Assembly: GCA_963974595.1 (NCBI GenBank)
Contig: CAXBDA010000065.1
Coordinates: 1 to 16,625, forward strand
Reading direction: 5' to 3'
Source: PZPK01 sp963974595
GTDB lineage: Bacteria > Pseudomonadota > Gammaproteobacteria > Pseudomonadales > Oleiphilaceae
Length of the DNA stretch: 16,625 bases
Below the pieces are notes generated by a model. The model was not told the origin of the DNA. It saw nothing but the letters and a program-made list of their open reading frames with translations, and did not search any database. A program made the position numbers and the translations under genes. Below are positions 1 through 7,489 of the stretch, in pieces. Numbering within the stretch: the stretch's first letter is position 1; each line of letters starts with the position of its first letter.

Positions 1-2
1 AG

Positions 3-755
3 GCCGCTTTTGCTGTTCCGCTAGAACAGGTTCTATACATTGAAAAAGATATTAAACGAAATCTGCAAGTAAATGACTTAGATGAATTTAATCATGAAGT
101 CATTACTTTTCAAAACAATACAGTTCAACTATATGACTTCAATCGTTTAATGGGCTCTGAAAACCATCAGCAAGCAATGTCTCGCTTAGTTTCAAAACTT
201 GATGAAATGGAACAACAACATAAAGACTGGTTAGACTCACTTGAGATATCTTTAAAAGAAAATACGCCTTTCACCAAAGCACTAGACCCGACAAAATGCG
301 CATTTGGTCTTTGGCATAGCCAGTTTGAAACTGAAAATGAAGAGTTATCAGAGGTTTTATCTCGCTTTGATGAGCCGCATAAAAAACTTCATGGTTTAGC
401 CAAGCAGCTATTGGAATTAAGTAAATCAGATCACGAAAAAGCCTTAGCTATTCTTAATCAAGAACGCCTGAACACCTTAGCTGAGCTCATTCATTTATTC
501 CATTTAGCAAAAGAAAGAGCGCTATCCAGCGTCCGCCCAATTATCCTTTTCGTAGAACATAACGAAGGAAAAGTAACCGCGCTGCGTTTAGACAATATTA
601 ACGATATTCTTACATTTGATAGAAAAGTATTTAGTCGCGATGATTCAAGTGAAGGTATTCTGAAAAGCAAAGATCGGGATTTTGTCGTTGAAGGTTTTTT
701 AAGGGATGGTGAGAGCGCACCGTTAATGCTTATAAACTGCCAACCTCACAAATAA
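3..755 (+). CDS. CheW-like protein with inserted CZB zinc-binding domain (5' partial)
   Basis: The reading frame is open from position 3, so the gene begins upstream; the ATG at 150 is an internal Met, not the start. Codons 1-50 (AVPLEQVLYIE, then VITFQNNTVQLYDFNRLMG) resemble the first half of a CheW fold. Next comes a CZB (chemoreceptor zinc-binding) domain with its full 3His/1Cys signature: HxxW with His at 219, the DPTKCAFGLW block with Cys at 297, and PHKKLH with His at 378 and 390. The C-terminal part (PIILFVEHNEGKVTALRLDNINDIL, then VEGFLRDGESAPLMLINC) looks like the second half of CheW. CheW domains couple chemoreceptors to CheA in cytoplasmic arrays, and CZB domains bind zinc and can sense it or oxidants. 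A zinc- or redox-responsive coupling protein is inferred. The CZB assignment is strong; the split-CheW reading is moderately sure. Confidence 0.8.
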   Translation, partial: AAFAVPLEQVLYIEKDIKRNLQVNDLDEFNHEVITFQNNTVQLYDFNRLMGSENHQQAMSRLVSKLDEMEQQHKDWLDSLEISLKENTPFTKALDPTKCAFGLWHSQFETENEELSEVLSRFDEPHKKLHGLAKQLLELSKSDHEKALAILNQERLNTLAELIHLFHLAKERALSSVRPIILFVEHNEGKVTALRLDNINDILTFDRKVFSRDDSSEGILKSKDRDFVVEGFLRDGESAPLMLINCQPHK

Positions 756-776
756 ACTTAGCCTTATATTCTTTAT

Positions 777-800
777 AATGCGCATTAATCAATGCGCATT
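777..800. terminator. Possible bidirectional hairpin between convergent genes
   Basis: The self-complementary 10-mer AATGCGCATT occurs at 777-786 and again at 791-800. The two copies can pair as a 10-bp stem around the 4-nt loop AATC. The hairpin spans the hisF stop codon and lies 21 bases past the stop of the CheW/CZB gene, where a shared terminator would be expected. Neither strand has a proper U-run after it, so an intrinsic terminator is only a guess. Confidence 0.3.
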
Positions 801-1561
801 TCTATTCCGCAAGCCGACATATGGGCTTTTGCTTCTTGGACAGTATACTCGCCAAAGTGAAAAATACTCGCGGCCAAAACCGCATCAGCACCACCCAAGT
901 TAACACCATCCGCTAAGTGCTGAAGATTACCAACACCACCAGAAGCAATCACAGGAATAGATATCGCATCAGTAATGGCCTTGGTCACACCTAAGTCGAA
1001 GCCATTTTTCATACCATCCTGATCCATACTGGTCAGTAATATCTCACCCGCACCATACGCTGTCATTTTCTTTGCCCATTCTATTGCATCGATACCCGTT
1101 GGCTTTCGGCCACCATGGGTAAAGATCTCCCAGCGCCCTGGCTCACCCTCTTTACTTACTTTTTTCGCATCAATTGCGACCACAATGCACTGACTTCCAA
1201 AGCGCTCAGCCGCTTCTTTTACGAACTCTGGGTTAAACACCGCAGCGGTATTGATCGCAACTTTATCAGCACCGGCATTCAACATAATGCGAATATCTTC
1301 AACTTTTCGAATACCCCCACCCACCGTTAGCGGAATAAATACCTGGCTGGCCATTTTCTCAACAGTATGCACCATCGTGTCACGATCTTGATGGCTAGCA
1401 GTAATATCTAGAAAAGTAATTTCATCTGCACCCTGCTCATCGTATTTTTTGGCAACTTCGACGGGGTCGCCCGCATCACGAATATCAACAAATTGAACAC
1501 CTTTGACAACACGACCTTCATCAACATCCAAACACGGAATTATTCGTTTAGCTAAGCCCAT
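785..1561 (-). CDS. hisF: Imidazole glycerol phosphate synthase cyclase subunit HisF
   Basis: Cyclase subunit of IGP synthase in histidine biosynthesis. It uses ammonia delivered by HisH to turn PRFAR into imidazole glycerol phosphate and AICAR. The protein has 258 residues, the usual length, and reads as a complete (beta/alpha)8 barrel. The start motif RIIPCLDVDEGRVVKG carries the catalytic Asp (residue 12) and VVAIDAKK the second (residue 131). Phosphate-binding glycines are visible in TVGGGIR (79-85) and ASGGVG (206-211). GGAG lies about 10 bases upstream of the ATG. The gene is last in the minus-strand hisB-hisH-hisF run, 67 bases after hisH. Normally hisA sits in this gap, but it is absent here. 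Confidence 0.97.
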   Translation of the reverse strand: MGLAKRIIPCLDVDEGRVVKGVQFVDIRDAGDPVEVAKKYDEQGADEITFLDITASHQDRDTMVHTVEKMASQVFIPLTVGGGIRKVEDIRIMLNAGADKVAINTAAVFNPEFVKEAAERFGSQCIVVAIDAKKVSKEGEPGRWEIFTHGGRKPTGIDAIEWAKKMTAYGAGEILLTSMDQDGMKNGFDLGVTKAITDAISIPVIASGGVGNLQHLADGVNLGGADAVLAASIFHFGEYTVQEAKAHMSACGIEMRID

Positions 1562-1628
1562 TAAGGCATCTCCACAAAAGATTATTTTTCAAATTCATCA
1601 CAAATACGCTTTTACTTTTAATAGGCAG

Positions 1629-2273
1629 TTATAACTTACCCGACCAATGCGCAAAGTTTTTCAGAAGCTGTAGACCTGAATGTTGACTTTTTTCCGGGTG
1701 AAATTGCACAGCAAAGATATTATCTCTAGCAATGGCTGCCGCTATTAAGTGGCCATATCGGGTTTGACCAACAACATGGTTTTCATCAGAATTAGCGGGC
1801 ACGTAATAGCTGTGGACAAAATAAAAACGTGCATCGTTGTCGATTTTAGACCACAAGGGATGGTCAATCTTTTGGTTTACTTGATTCCAGCCCATGTGCG
1901 GCACTTTTAAGCGCCACCCCTCTTCTTTAAGCTCATCACCAAAATACTTCACATTTCCAGAAAATAAACCGATGCCCTCGACACCCTTATTTTCTTCACT
2001 GTGTTGAAGCAATGCCTGCATGCCGACACAAATACCGAGAAAAGGACGATCGACAGAAACCTCTCTAACAAGTGAATCCACATTCAAACGCTTCATTTCA
2101 GCCATACAGTCACGCATAGCACCCACTCCGGGCAATACGACTTTATCTGCACTCCTGATTTTCTCAGCATCAGAGGTCACAATCACATTGACATCTGGCG
2201 CAACGTATTCAAAGGCTTTAGAAACCGAATGAAGGTTACCCATACCATAATCAATAATGGCAATTGTATTCAT
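1629..2273 (-). CDS. hisH: Imidazole glycerol phosphate synthase glutaminase subunit HisH
   Basis: Class I glutamine amidotransferase subunit that hydrolyses glutamine and channels ammonia to HisF. All 214 residues are present. The nucleophile is Cys82 in the elbow GICVGMQ, and His192 and Glu194 in QFHPEKS complete the triad. PGVGAM (48-53) is the conserved oxyanion-strand region. The N-terminus IAIIDYGMGNLHSV is typical of HisH. The gene lies 58 bases downstream of hisB, with a hairpin and U-rich tail in the gap that could reduce read-through. No strong ribosome binding site is visible upstream of the ATG. Confidence 0.97.
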   Translation of the reverse strand: MNTIAIIDYGMGNLHSVSKAFEYVAPDVNVIVTSDAEKIRSADKVVLPGVGAMRDCMAEMKRLNVDSLVREVSVDRPFLGICVGMQALLQHSEENKGVEGIGLFSGNVKYFGDELKEEGWRLKVPHMGWNQVNQKIDHPLWSKIDNDARFYFVHSYYVPANSDENHVVGQTRYGHLIAAAIARDNIFAVQFHPEKSQHSGLQLLKNFAHWSGKL

Positions 2274-2288
2274 GTTATTTGCTCATTC

Positions 2289-2316
2289 AAAATAAAAGAC
2301 CTCAGATATGAGGTCT
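2289..2316 (-). terminator. Hairpin with U-rich tail between hisB and hisH
   Basis: Read on the minus strand, AGACCTCA (2316-2309) pairs perfectly with TGAGGTCT (2304-2297) around the loop TATC. It is followed by TTTTATTTT, the last base of the stem forming part of the run. The layout matches a weak Rho-independent terminator or a processing/attenuation element inside the his operon. The stem has only four G-C pairs, so partial termination is more likely than complete. Confidence 0.5.
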
Positions 2317-2331
2317 GAAGGGAAGGAAACG

Positions 2332-2925
2332 TTAAAGTGTTCCCTTGGTCGAAGGCATCATCCCCGCCATACGATCATCTAACTCTAAGGCCATACGTAA
2401 TGCACGACCGAATGCTTTAAATACCGTTTCAATTTGATGGTGTGCGTTCTTTCCTTTTAGGTTATCAATATGCAGTGTTACTTGCGCATGGTTCACGAAC
2501 CCCTGAAAAAACTCATAGAAAAGATCAACATCAAAACCACCGACCGAACCTTTCACAAAAGGAATATGCATGTCCAAACCAGGACGGCCTGAAAAATCAA
2601 TCACCACACGAGACAACGCTTCATCAAGCGGCACATAAGCGTGACCATATCGACGAATACCTTTCTTGTCGCCAACTGCTTTGGCAAAGGCTTGACCCAA
2701 AGTAATACCCAGATCTTCAACCGTGTGATGATCATCGATATGCAAATCACCTTTGGCAACTGCATCAATATCGATCAAACCATGACGACAAATCTGATCC
2801 ATCATATGCTCTAAAAATGGCACACCTGTATCAAATTTTGCCACACCCTTACCATCCAGATTAATACTCACCTGAATCTGGGTCTCTAAGGTATTTCTTT
2901 CTACTTGGGCCTTACGCTCAGCCAT
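2332..2925 (-). CDS. hisB: Imidazoleglycerol-phosphate dehydratase HisB (monofunctional)
   Basis: Dehydrates imidazole glycerol phosphate to imidazole acetol phosphate in histidine biosynthesis. The 197-residue length is that of the stand-alone dehydratase; the histidinol-phosphatase domain of the enteric bifunctional enzyme is absent. The two manganese-binding motifs are present: DDHHTVED at 64-71 and HHQIETVFKAFGRAL starting at 162. ERNTLET (9-15) and FLEHMMDQICRHG (37-49) are also typical. GGAGG sits 6-7 bases before the ATG. It is the first his gene of the run and lies 53 bases downstream of the SRPBCC gene on the same strand. No clear promoter is visible in that gap, so co-transcription is possible. 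Confidence 0.97.
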   Translation of the reverse strand: MAERKAQVERNTLETQIQVSINLDGKGVAKFDTGVPFLEHMMDQICRHGLIDIDAVAKGDLHIDDHHTVEDLGITLGQAFAKAVGDKKGIRRYGHAYVPLDEALSRVVIDFSGRPGLDMHIPFVKGSVGGFDVDLFYEFFQGFVNHAQVTLHIDNLKGKNAHHQIETVFKAFGRALRMALELDDRMAGMMPSTKGTL

Positions 2926-2978
2926 TTAACCCTCCAAGGGATATTTTATTCAACGTATCGTATCTTGATGCTAGAAGC

Positions 2979-3440
2979 TTACGCTAAAGCACCTTTCAAA
3001 TTATCAATATACTCATCTACCATGCCATTAAACTCATGTTTAACCACTGGACTGATCGCCAACTTCAACAATCCAGGCAGTGGCAAGGTTAATTCTGAAG
3101 ACGTTTTAAAATGGATATCGGTTCCTTTCACCCCTTCTGTGATCGTCCAAGACCCTGAAACAACACCATTACCTTCGCCTTTAATGGGTGACCAGGTAAT
3201 AATGCCCGAAGCAGCATCAGGTGTGTATTTACACGCATAAATAGTTTGAATAGCATGATCACCCAAACCTACTTTTTCCATTTCCCAACGAAACGTGTTA
3301 TCGCCTAAATCGGTCAAGGCTGCGACTTTAGGGAAGTGGCCAGCAGATTTAGGCACATCAGCAAGTAATGCAAATGCAGTATCTTTATCAGCTGAAACGG
3401 AAAATTTACGATCTAATTCAATATTCACTTTAACGGTCAT
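2979..3440 (-). CDS. SRPBCC-family (START/polyketide-cyclase fold) protein
   Basis: A 153-residue cytoplasmic protein with the layout of the SRPBCC/CoxG-like fold. An N-terminal strand (KVNIELDRKFSVSADKDTAFALLADVP) leads into a central antiparallel sheet (NTFRWEMEKVG, GIITWSPIKGEG, VSGSWTITEG, TDIHFKTSSEL), then a C-terminal helix (LLKLAISPVVKHEFNGMVDEYIDNLKGAL). Such proteins hold a hydrophobic ligand in the cavity under that helix. No catalytic residues can be read off and the ligand is unknown. GAGG lies 6 bases upstream of the ATG. It stands between the histidine genes and the divergent asmA-like gene. The family call is fairly sure; its role is not known. Confidence 0.75.
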   Translation of the reverse strand: MTVKVNIELDRKFSVSADKDTAFALLADVPKSAGHFPKVAALTDLGDNTFRWEMEKVGLGDHAIQTIYACKYTPDAASGIITWSPIKGEGNGVVSGSWTITEGVKGTDIHFKTSSELTLPLPGLLKLAISPVVKHEFNGMVDEYIDNLKGALA

Positions 3441-3629
3441 ACCCTACCTCAATATTATTATCTGAATTTAACCCTCTTAAAGGGGTATTTTTTAATAAAC
3501 TCGTTTTCTGAAAACAACTTTAAACAAATATTCTTCATCTATAAACTGAGGAGAATAATAAACAGTTCGACAGCAAAAAGCCATGTTAGGATAGCTCCGG
3601 CTTTTACTAACCAAACAACGGAGACAGAC

Positions 3630-5783
3630 ATGCATAAATCTATAAAAATAACCCTTTTCTGCATAATTGGTATTCCTTTCATAATACTGTCTGCCCTTTT
3701 AAGTGTGTTTCTTTTAAAAGATGCGAATGATTTCAAACCAACAATAGAAGAACAAGCCAAGGCTCAGGTCGGTCTCAATCTCATAATTGAAGATAAACTT
3801 AGCTGGTCAATTTTCCCTATCGGCCTAGAAATTAACACCTTAAAAATACTCGACCAAAACCTGGCACCTTTTGCTTCAGCAGATAAAATAGTTGCCAGCA
3901 TCGACTTCTGGTCTCTTTTTAAAGGCACACCTAAAGTTGAAACTATTTTTCTGGATGGTTTGAAACTAGAACTCGTTCAAACAAGCGACTCCAAAAATAA
4001 TTGGAGTAATATTTTACCGCCTGAATCAGCAGATGAATCCGTCAAAATTCAAACAGATTCAGGGATGGCAGACAAAACAAGCTCGCTTAATTTTTTGGTT
4101 GAATCATTTCAGCTCAGTAATACTAATATCCGTTTTGAATCCAAACCTCAAAACATAGAATTAAACATTAACCCCTTAAATCTATTACTTACCAACATTA
4201 CCTTAGGCGAGACATTCCCTCTTACCCTGTCTTATTCTCTAAACGAGACAAAAAACAAGATCCAACTCGACTCAAGCTTAACAGCCAGACTTTATGCATC
4301 AAAAGATCTAACAAAATTCACCTTATCGAATGTTGAGAATAGCTATGAAGTCAACGCTCCCAATATTAGTGCGAAGACAATCAATTTAAAGATGGCATCT
4401 GAAGTTGATATAGACACAAAAACTGAGTCAATCGACATACCCTCTCTGTTAATTTCATTAAATAATTTAGCGTTTGAAGGCCATGCCAAAATCAAAAATT
4501 ACAGCAAAGAATTAAGTGTCAGTTCTGAAATAAATATTCCGGAATTTTCTCTTAAAGCGCTCTTAGAAAGTTTAAACATCCCTCTTCCAGACATGCAAAA
4601 CAAAGCTGCTCTTGAAAAACTCAGCCTGTCTTCAAGAATTAATCTTGAAAATAAATTGCTTAATTTAAAGGCTATCAATATCAATTTAGATAAAAGCAAC
4701 TGGAAAGGTGAAGTCAGTCATTCAATGGACACCAGCGCATCTAAAATCCGCTTGAAAGGTGACCAGATTAACCTTGATGATTACCTGCCTCCCGAGAATA
4801 ATGCAAAAGCAAACGATGAAAAAATTGAAGATAAAAATACAGCAACAGCTAAAACAGAAATAAACAAATCACTATTACCCATCGAAACACTCAAAAACCT
4901 GAATTTAGACATTGAACTTCAGCAAGACGGCATCAGTGCCAAAAACATTGAGACCAAAAATATTGTGGTGGCGCTGACAGCAAAAAATGGAAAACTACTT
5001 CAAACCTTAAATGGTTCTTTATTTGAAGGTACATACTCAAGCAAGACCACGATCAATGTGCAAAATAAAGAGCCTCTTTGGGCAAGCGAACAAAACATTA
5101 AAAACCTAAATCTCGCACCCGTTTTCGAACAATTAAATATCGAAGCCTTAAAAGAATATGGCAATATTACAGGTTTATTGAATCTTAGCGCTAAAACGAA
5201 TTTCTCTGGAAACGATATTAACAAGTTAAAAACATCCGCCACGAGCAATGTTGACTTCAACATAGACAAAGGTGCCTTCGAAGGGCTTAGTCTAAATGCC
5301 TTAACCTGCAAAGGCTTTGCCCTGATCAATAAAGAAATGGTAGACACATCAACATGGCCGCAAGCCACACCATTCAATACATTAAAAGGCAGTGCATCAC
5401 TCAAGAACGAAACACTCGATACACGTTTCGATCTAATCACCTCGGGCATTCAGGCCGACAGCAAAGGTTCTGTTGATTTATCCAAAAATGAAATCAATAT
5501 TTTAGCAACCTTAAACGTCATTGGTGAACTCGGTGATAACGCTTGCCGGGTAAATACAAAAGTTAAAAAACTCGGCATTCCGATAAAATGCCAAGGTGCA
5601 TTTGATACCCCACCTGCTGAACTGTGTAAGCTAGACACTTCAAGACTTGGTGATATGGCAAAAAAATTAGCCGTAGAAGAAGGTAAAAGAAAAATAAACA
5701 AAGAAATAGATCGCGCCCTAAAAAAGCGCCTTGGTGATAAAAAAGAACCCATTAAATCACTACTCAATAAGTTTCTAAAATGA
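3630..5783 (+). CDS. AsmA-family inner-membrane protein
   Basis: A 717-residue protein with one N-terminal membrane anchor (about residues 5-29, FCIIGIPFIILSALLSVFLL). The AsmA N-terminal region follows (KPTIEEQAKAQVGLNLIIEDKLSWSIFPIGLEINTL, spread over residues 37-72), then a long beta-rich periplasmic portion. The C-terminal AsmA region ends in a Lys/Arg-rich tail (KKRLGDKKEPIKSLLNKFLK). AsmA-like proteins belong to the bridge-like lipid-transfer group (AsmA, TamB, YhdP) and affect outer-membrane lipid homeostasis; that role is family knowledge, not visible here. A Cys-containing block near the C-terminus (about 650-680) is typical of the family. GGAG precedes the ATG by 8 bases. The stop codon overlaps the mutY start by four bases (ATGA), so the two are translationally coupled. 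Confidence 0.88.
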   Translation: MHKSIKITLFCIIGIPFIILSALLSVFLLKDANDFKPTIEEQAKAQVGLNLIIEDKLSWSIFPIGLEINTLKILDQNLAPFASADKIVASIDFWSLFKGTPKVETIFLDGLKLELVQTSDSKNNWSNILPPESADESVKIQTDSGMADKTSSLNFLVESFQLSNTNIRFESKPQNIELNINPLNLLLTNITLGETFPLTLSYSLNETKNKIQLDSSLTARLYASKDLTKFTLSNVENSYEVNAPNISAKTINLKMASEVDIDTKTESIDIPSLLISLNNLAFEGHAKIKNYSKELSVSSEINIPEFSLKALLESLNIPLPDMQNKAALEKLSLSSRINLENKLLNLKAININLDKSNWKGEVSHSMDTSASKIRLKGDQINLDDYLPPENNAKANDEKIEDKNTATAKTEINKSLLPIETLKNLNLDIELQQDGISAKNIETKNIVVALTAKNGKLLQTLNGSLFEGTYSSKTTINVQNKEPLWASEQNIKNLNLAPVFEQLNIEALKEYGNITGLLNLSAKTNFSGNDINKLKTSATSNVDFNIDKGAFEGLSLNALTCKGFALINKEMVDTSTWPQATPFNTLKGSASLKNETLDTRFDLITSGIQADSKGSVDLSKNEINILATLNVIGELGDNACRVNTKVKKLGIPIKCQGAFDTPPAELCKLDTSRLGDMAKKLAVEEGKRKINKEIDRALKKRLGDKKEPIKSLLNKFLK

Positions 5784-6865
5784 GCAAGACCACGTTAGAA
5801 AAAGAGAATTACTTTTCCGAACAATTATTAGTTTGGTTTGATAAATATGGTCGAAAGGATCTACCTTGGCAGCAAAATAAAACACCTTATAGGGTTTGGG
5901 TTTCAGAAATAATGCTTCAACAAACCCAAGTAACAAGTGTGATCGAATACTACCAGCGTTTCATACAAAGCTTTCCCACCATAAAAAGCCTTGCTGAAGC
6001 AGATGAAGATAAAGTATTAGAGCACTGGGCTGGGCTAGGTTATTACGCCCGAGCTAGAAACCTACATAAAACGGCCAAACGGGTTGTCACTGACCTCAAC
6101 GGCCAGTTCCCGGACAATTTCGAAGAAATAGTCAAACTTCCCGGCATTGGCCGCTCAACTGCAGGTGCGATTCTCAGCATTGCCTTTAAACAAAGTGCCT
6201 GCATATTAGATGGTAACGTAAAACGTGTTCTCTGCCGTTTTCATGGAGTAGAAACGTGGCCAGGCGAGAAAAAGACTGAAAACCATTTATGGGCCTTAGC
6301 CGAACAACACACGCCAGAAAAACGAAATGACGACTACACTCAAGCCATCATGGACTTAGGTGCCACTTGTTGCACAAGAAGCAGACCAAAGTGCGAGCAC
6401 TGCCCTTTTACCGAAAACTGCCTTGCCTTTGAAAAGTCCTTACAAACACAACTTCCCAAACCCAAACCGAAAAAATCCATTCCTCAAAGAGAAACATGGA
6501 TTGCCTTAATTGAGCACGAGGGAAAAATATTATTAGAAAAACGTCCACCAACAGGGATATGGGGAAGTCTATACAGCCTACCCGAATTTAATGCCGAGCT
6601 ATCGCACCCTGAAGCGCAGACCGAGATAGAAAGTAAGCTCAATATAAAACTTAATTTGGATGAAATGCATGACTCGATTAATCACACCTTCAGCCATTTC
6701 AAGCTAGAAATGAAACCTTTAAGATTAAGCCCTCAAAGCCAAAAAATAACTAAAGAGATTCAAATTAAAGAAGCATCGCAGTATCACTGGTATGAAAAGT
6801 CACAATTGCATACCATAGGCCTTCCAGCACCTATCGCTAAATATTTAAAATCACTTAATTTATAG
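5780..6865 (+). CDS. mutY: Adenine DNA glycosylase MutY
   Basis: Removes adenine mispaired with 8-oxoguanine. The 361 residues are arranged as usual. The HhH-GPD domain has SEIMLQQTQV with catalytic Glu43, the helix-hairpin-helix LPGIGRSTAGAI (120-131), and ILDGNVKR with Asp144. The [4Fe-4S] loop has Cys198-X6-Cys205-X2-Cys208-X5-Cys214. A C-terminal Nudix-like 8-oxoG recognition domain begins near residue 238 (ETWIALIEHEGKILLEKRPPTGIWGSLYSLP). The start overlaps the asmA-like stop (ATGA), giving operon coupling, and yggX follows after 37 bases. The mutY-yggX pairing is long known in enterobacteria and pseudomonads and links DNA oxidation repair with iron-sulfur protection. Confidence 0.97.
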   Translation: MSKTTLEKENYFSEQLLVWFDKYGRKDLPWQQNKTPYRVWVSEIMLQQTQVTSVIEYYQRFIQSFPTIKSLAEADEDKVLEHWAGLGYYARARNLHKTAKRVVTDLNGQFPDNFEEIVKLPGIGRSTAGAILSIAFKQSACILDGNVKRVLCRFHGVETWPGEKKTENHLWALAEQHTPEKRNDDYTQAIMDLGATCCTRSRPKCEHCPFTENCLAFEKSLQTQLPKPKPKKSIPQRETWIALIEHEGKILLEKRPPTGIWGSLYSLPEFNAELSHPEAQTEIESKLNIKLNLDEMHDSINHTFSHFKLEMKPLRLSPQSQKITKEIQIKEASQYHWYEKSQLHTIGLPAPIAKYLKSLNL

Positions 6866-6902
6866 ATAGATTAAGCAAGCAAAGTAAACAGAGAGAGACA
6901 CC

Positions 6903-7187
6903 ATGAGCCGAACCGTATTCTGCCGTAAATACCAAAAAGAACTAAAAGGCTTAGACAGACCGATGATGCCAGGCGAAGCAGGCCAAGATATTTACAACAA
7001 CATATCAGAACAAGCTTGGAAAGAATGGCAAAAACACCAGACTATGCTGATCAACGAAAAACAGCTCAATATGATTAATGCAGAAGACCGAAAGTTCTTA
7101 AAAAACCAAATGCAAAAGTTCTTCAATAACGAAGAATTCGAGCAAGCCGAAGGGTATGTACCACCAACACCCCCGGCTGAAAAGTAG
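6903..7187 (+). CDS. yggX: Probable Fe(2+)-trafficking protein YggX
   Basis: Small cytosolic protein of 94 residues (the family is about 90) that protects iron-sulfur enzymes from oxidative damage. The signature start MSRTVFCRKYQKELKGLD has the single conserved Cys7. GEAGQDIYNNISEQAWKEWQKHQTMLINEKQLN and the helix RKFLKNQMQKFF are family hallmarks. The C-terminus ends in a Pro-rich tail (YVPPTPPAEK), also usual. An AGAGAGA purine stretch lies a few bases before the ATG. It follows mutY closely and is probably in the same transcript. Confidence 0.96.
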   Translation: MSRTVFCRKYQKELKGLDRPMMPGEAGQDIYNNISEQAWKEWQKHQTMLINEKQLNMINAEDRKFLKNQMQKFFNNEEFEQAEGYVPPTPPAEK

Positions 7188-7224
7188 ACTTATTCAAATA
7201 AAATAATTTTTTAAATCATAGCAC

Positions 7225-7253
7225 TTGACTCAAAGATTCGAAACGGGTTTAAT
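7225..7253 (+). promoter_or_regulatory. Predicted sigma-70 promoter of tRNA-Phe
   Basis: A -35 TTGACT (7225-7230) and a -10 TTTAAT (7248-7253) are separated by exactly 17 bases and lie 38 bases upstream of the mature tRNA. The -10 is followed by the G/C-rich stretch ACGCCCCG, the kind of discriminator found at stringently controlled stable-RNA promoters. The promoter lies downstream of yggX, so the tRNA can be expressed independently. Confidence 0.75.
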
Positions 7254-7291
7254 ACGCCCCGTTGCAAAAACACCGATGTGCAACATGCAGT

Positions 7292-7367
7292 GCCCGGTTA
7301 GCTCAGTCGGTAGAGCAGAGGATTGAAAATCCTCGTGTCCCTGGTTCGATTCCGGGACCGGGCACCA
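7292..7367 (+). tRNA. tRNA-Phe (anticodon GAA)
   Basis: A 76-base cloverleaf with the CCA end encoded (7365-7367). The acceptor stem GCCCGGT/ACCGGGC is perfect. The anticodon stem GAGGA/TCCTC encloses the loop TTGAAAA with anticodon GAA at 7325-7327. The T-arm CCTGG-TTCGATT-CCGGG has one G-U pair. Phenylalanine identity follows from the anticodon and the close match to the bacterial tRNA-Phe core. No second copy of its 3' end is seen elsewhere in the window, so there is no sign of use as an integration site. Confidence 0.98.
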
Positions 7368-7378
7368 CTAATATGAAG

Positions 7379-7411
7379 AAGCCGATTATTGAAAAATAAT
7401 CGGCTTTTTTT
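7379..7411 (+). terminator. Rho-independent terminator of tRNA-Phe
   Basis: A perfect stem (AAGCCGATTATT at 7379-7390 with AATAATCGGCTT at 7395-7406) closes on the loop GAAA. It continues directly into a run of seven T (7405-7411). It ends one base before an in-frame ATG at 7412, which argues against that ATG being the start of the next gene. Confidence 0.95.
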
Positions 7412-7489
7412 ATGTCTGTTCAAATATGTTACTCTGCCTCCAATCAATTCGCCCCCATTCAATTCTTTATTACAAAAAGGAATGTATTC

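Noticed and set aside
150..755. A complete 201-residue CZB protein starting at 150
   Set aside because: The frame is open to the window edge and the upstream codons read as CheW-like sequence, so this ATG is internal.
3470..3495. Terminator-like stretch (ACCCTCTTAAAGGGGT then T-run) upstream of the asmA-like gene
   Set aside because: The stem is only about four pairs without mismatch and no plus-strand gene precedes it.
5000..5767. Minus-strand frames of 149 and 105 codons opposite the asmA-like gene
   Set aside because: Both are antisense to a convincing AsmA C-terminal region and resemble no family.
7292..7411. tRNA-Phe as an integration site for an accessory island
   Set aside because: Gene content changes after the tRNA, but no integrase and no second copy of the tRNA 3' end were found in the window.
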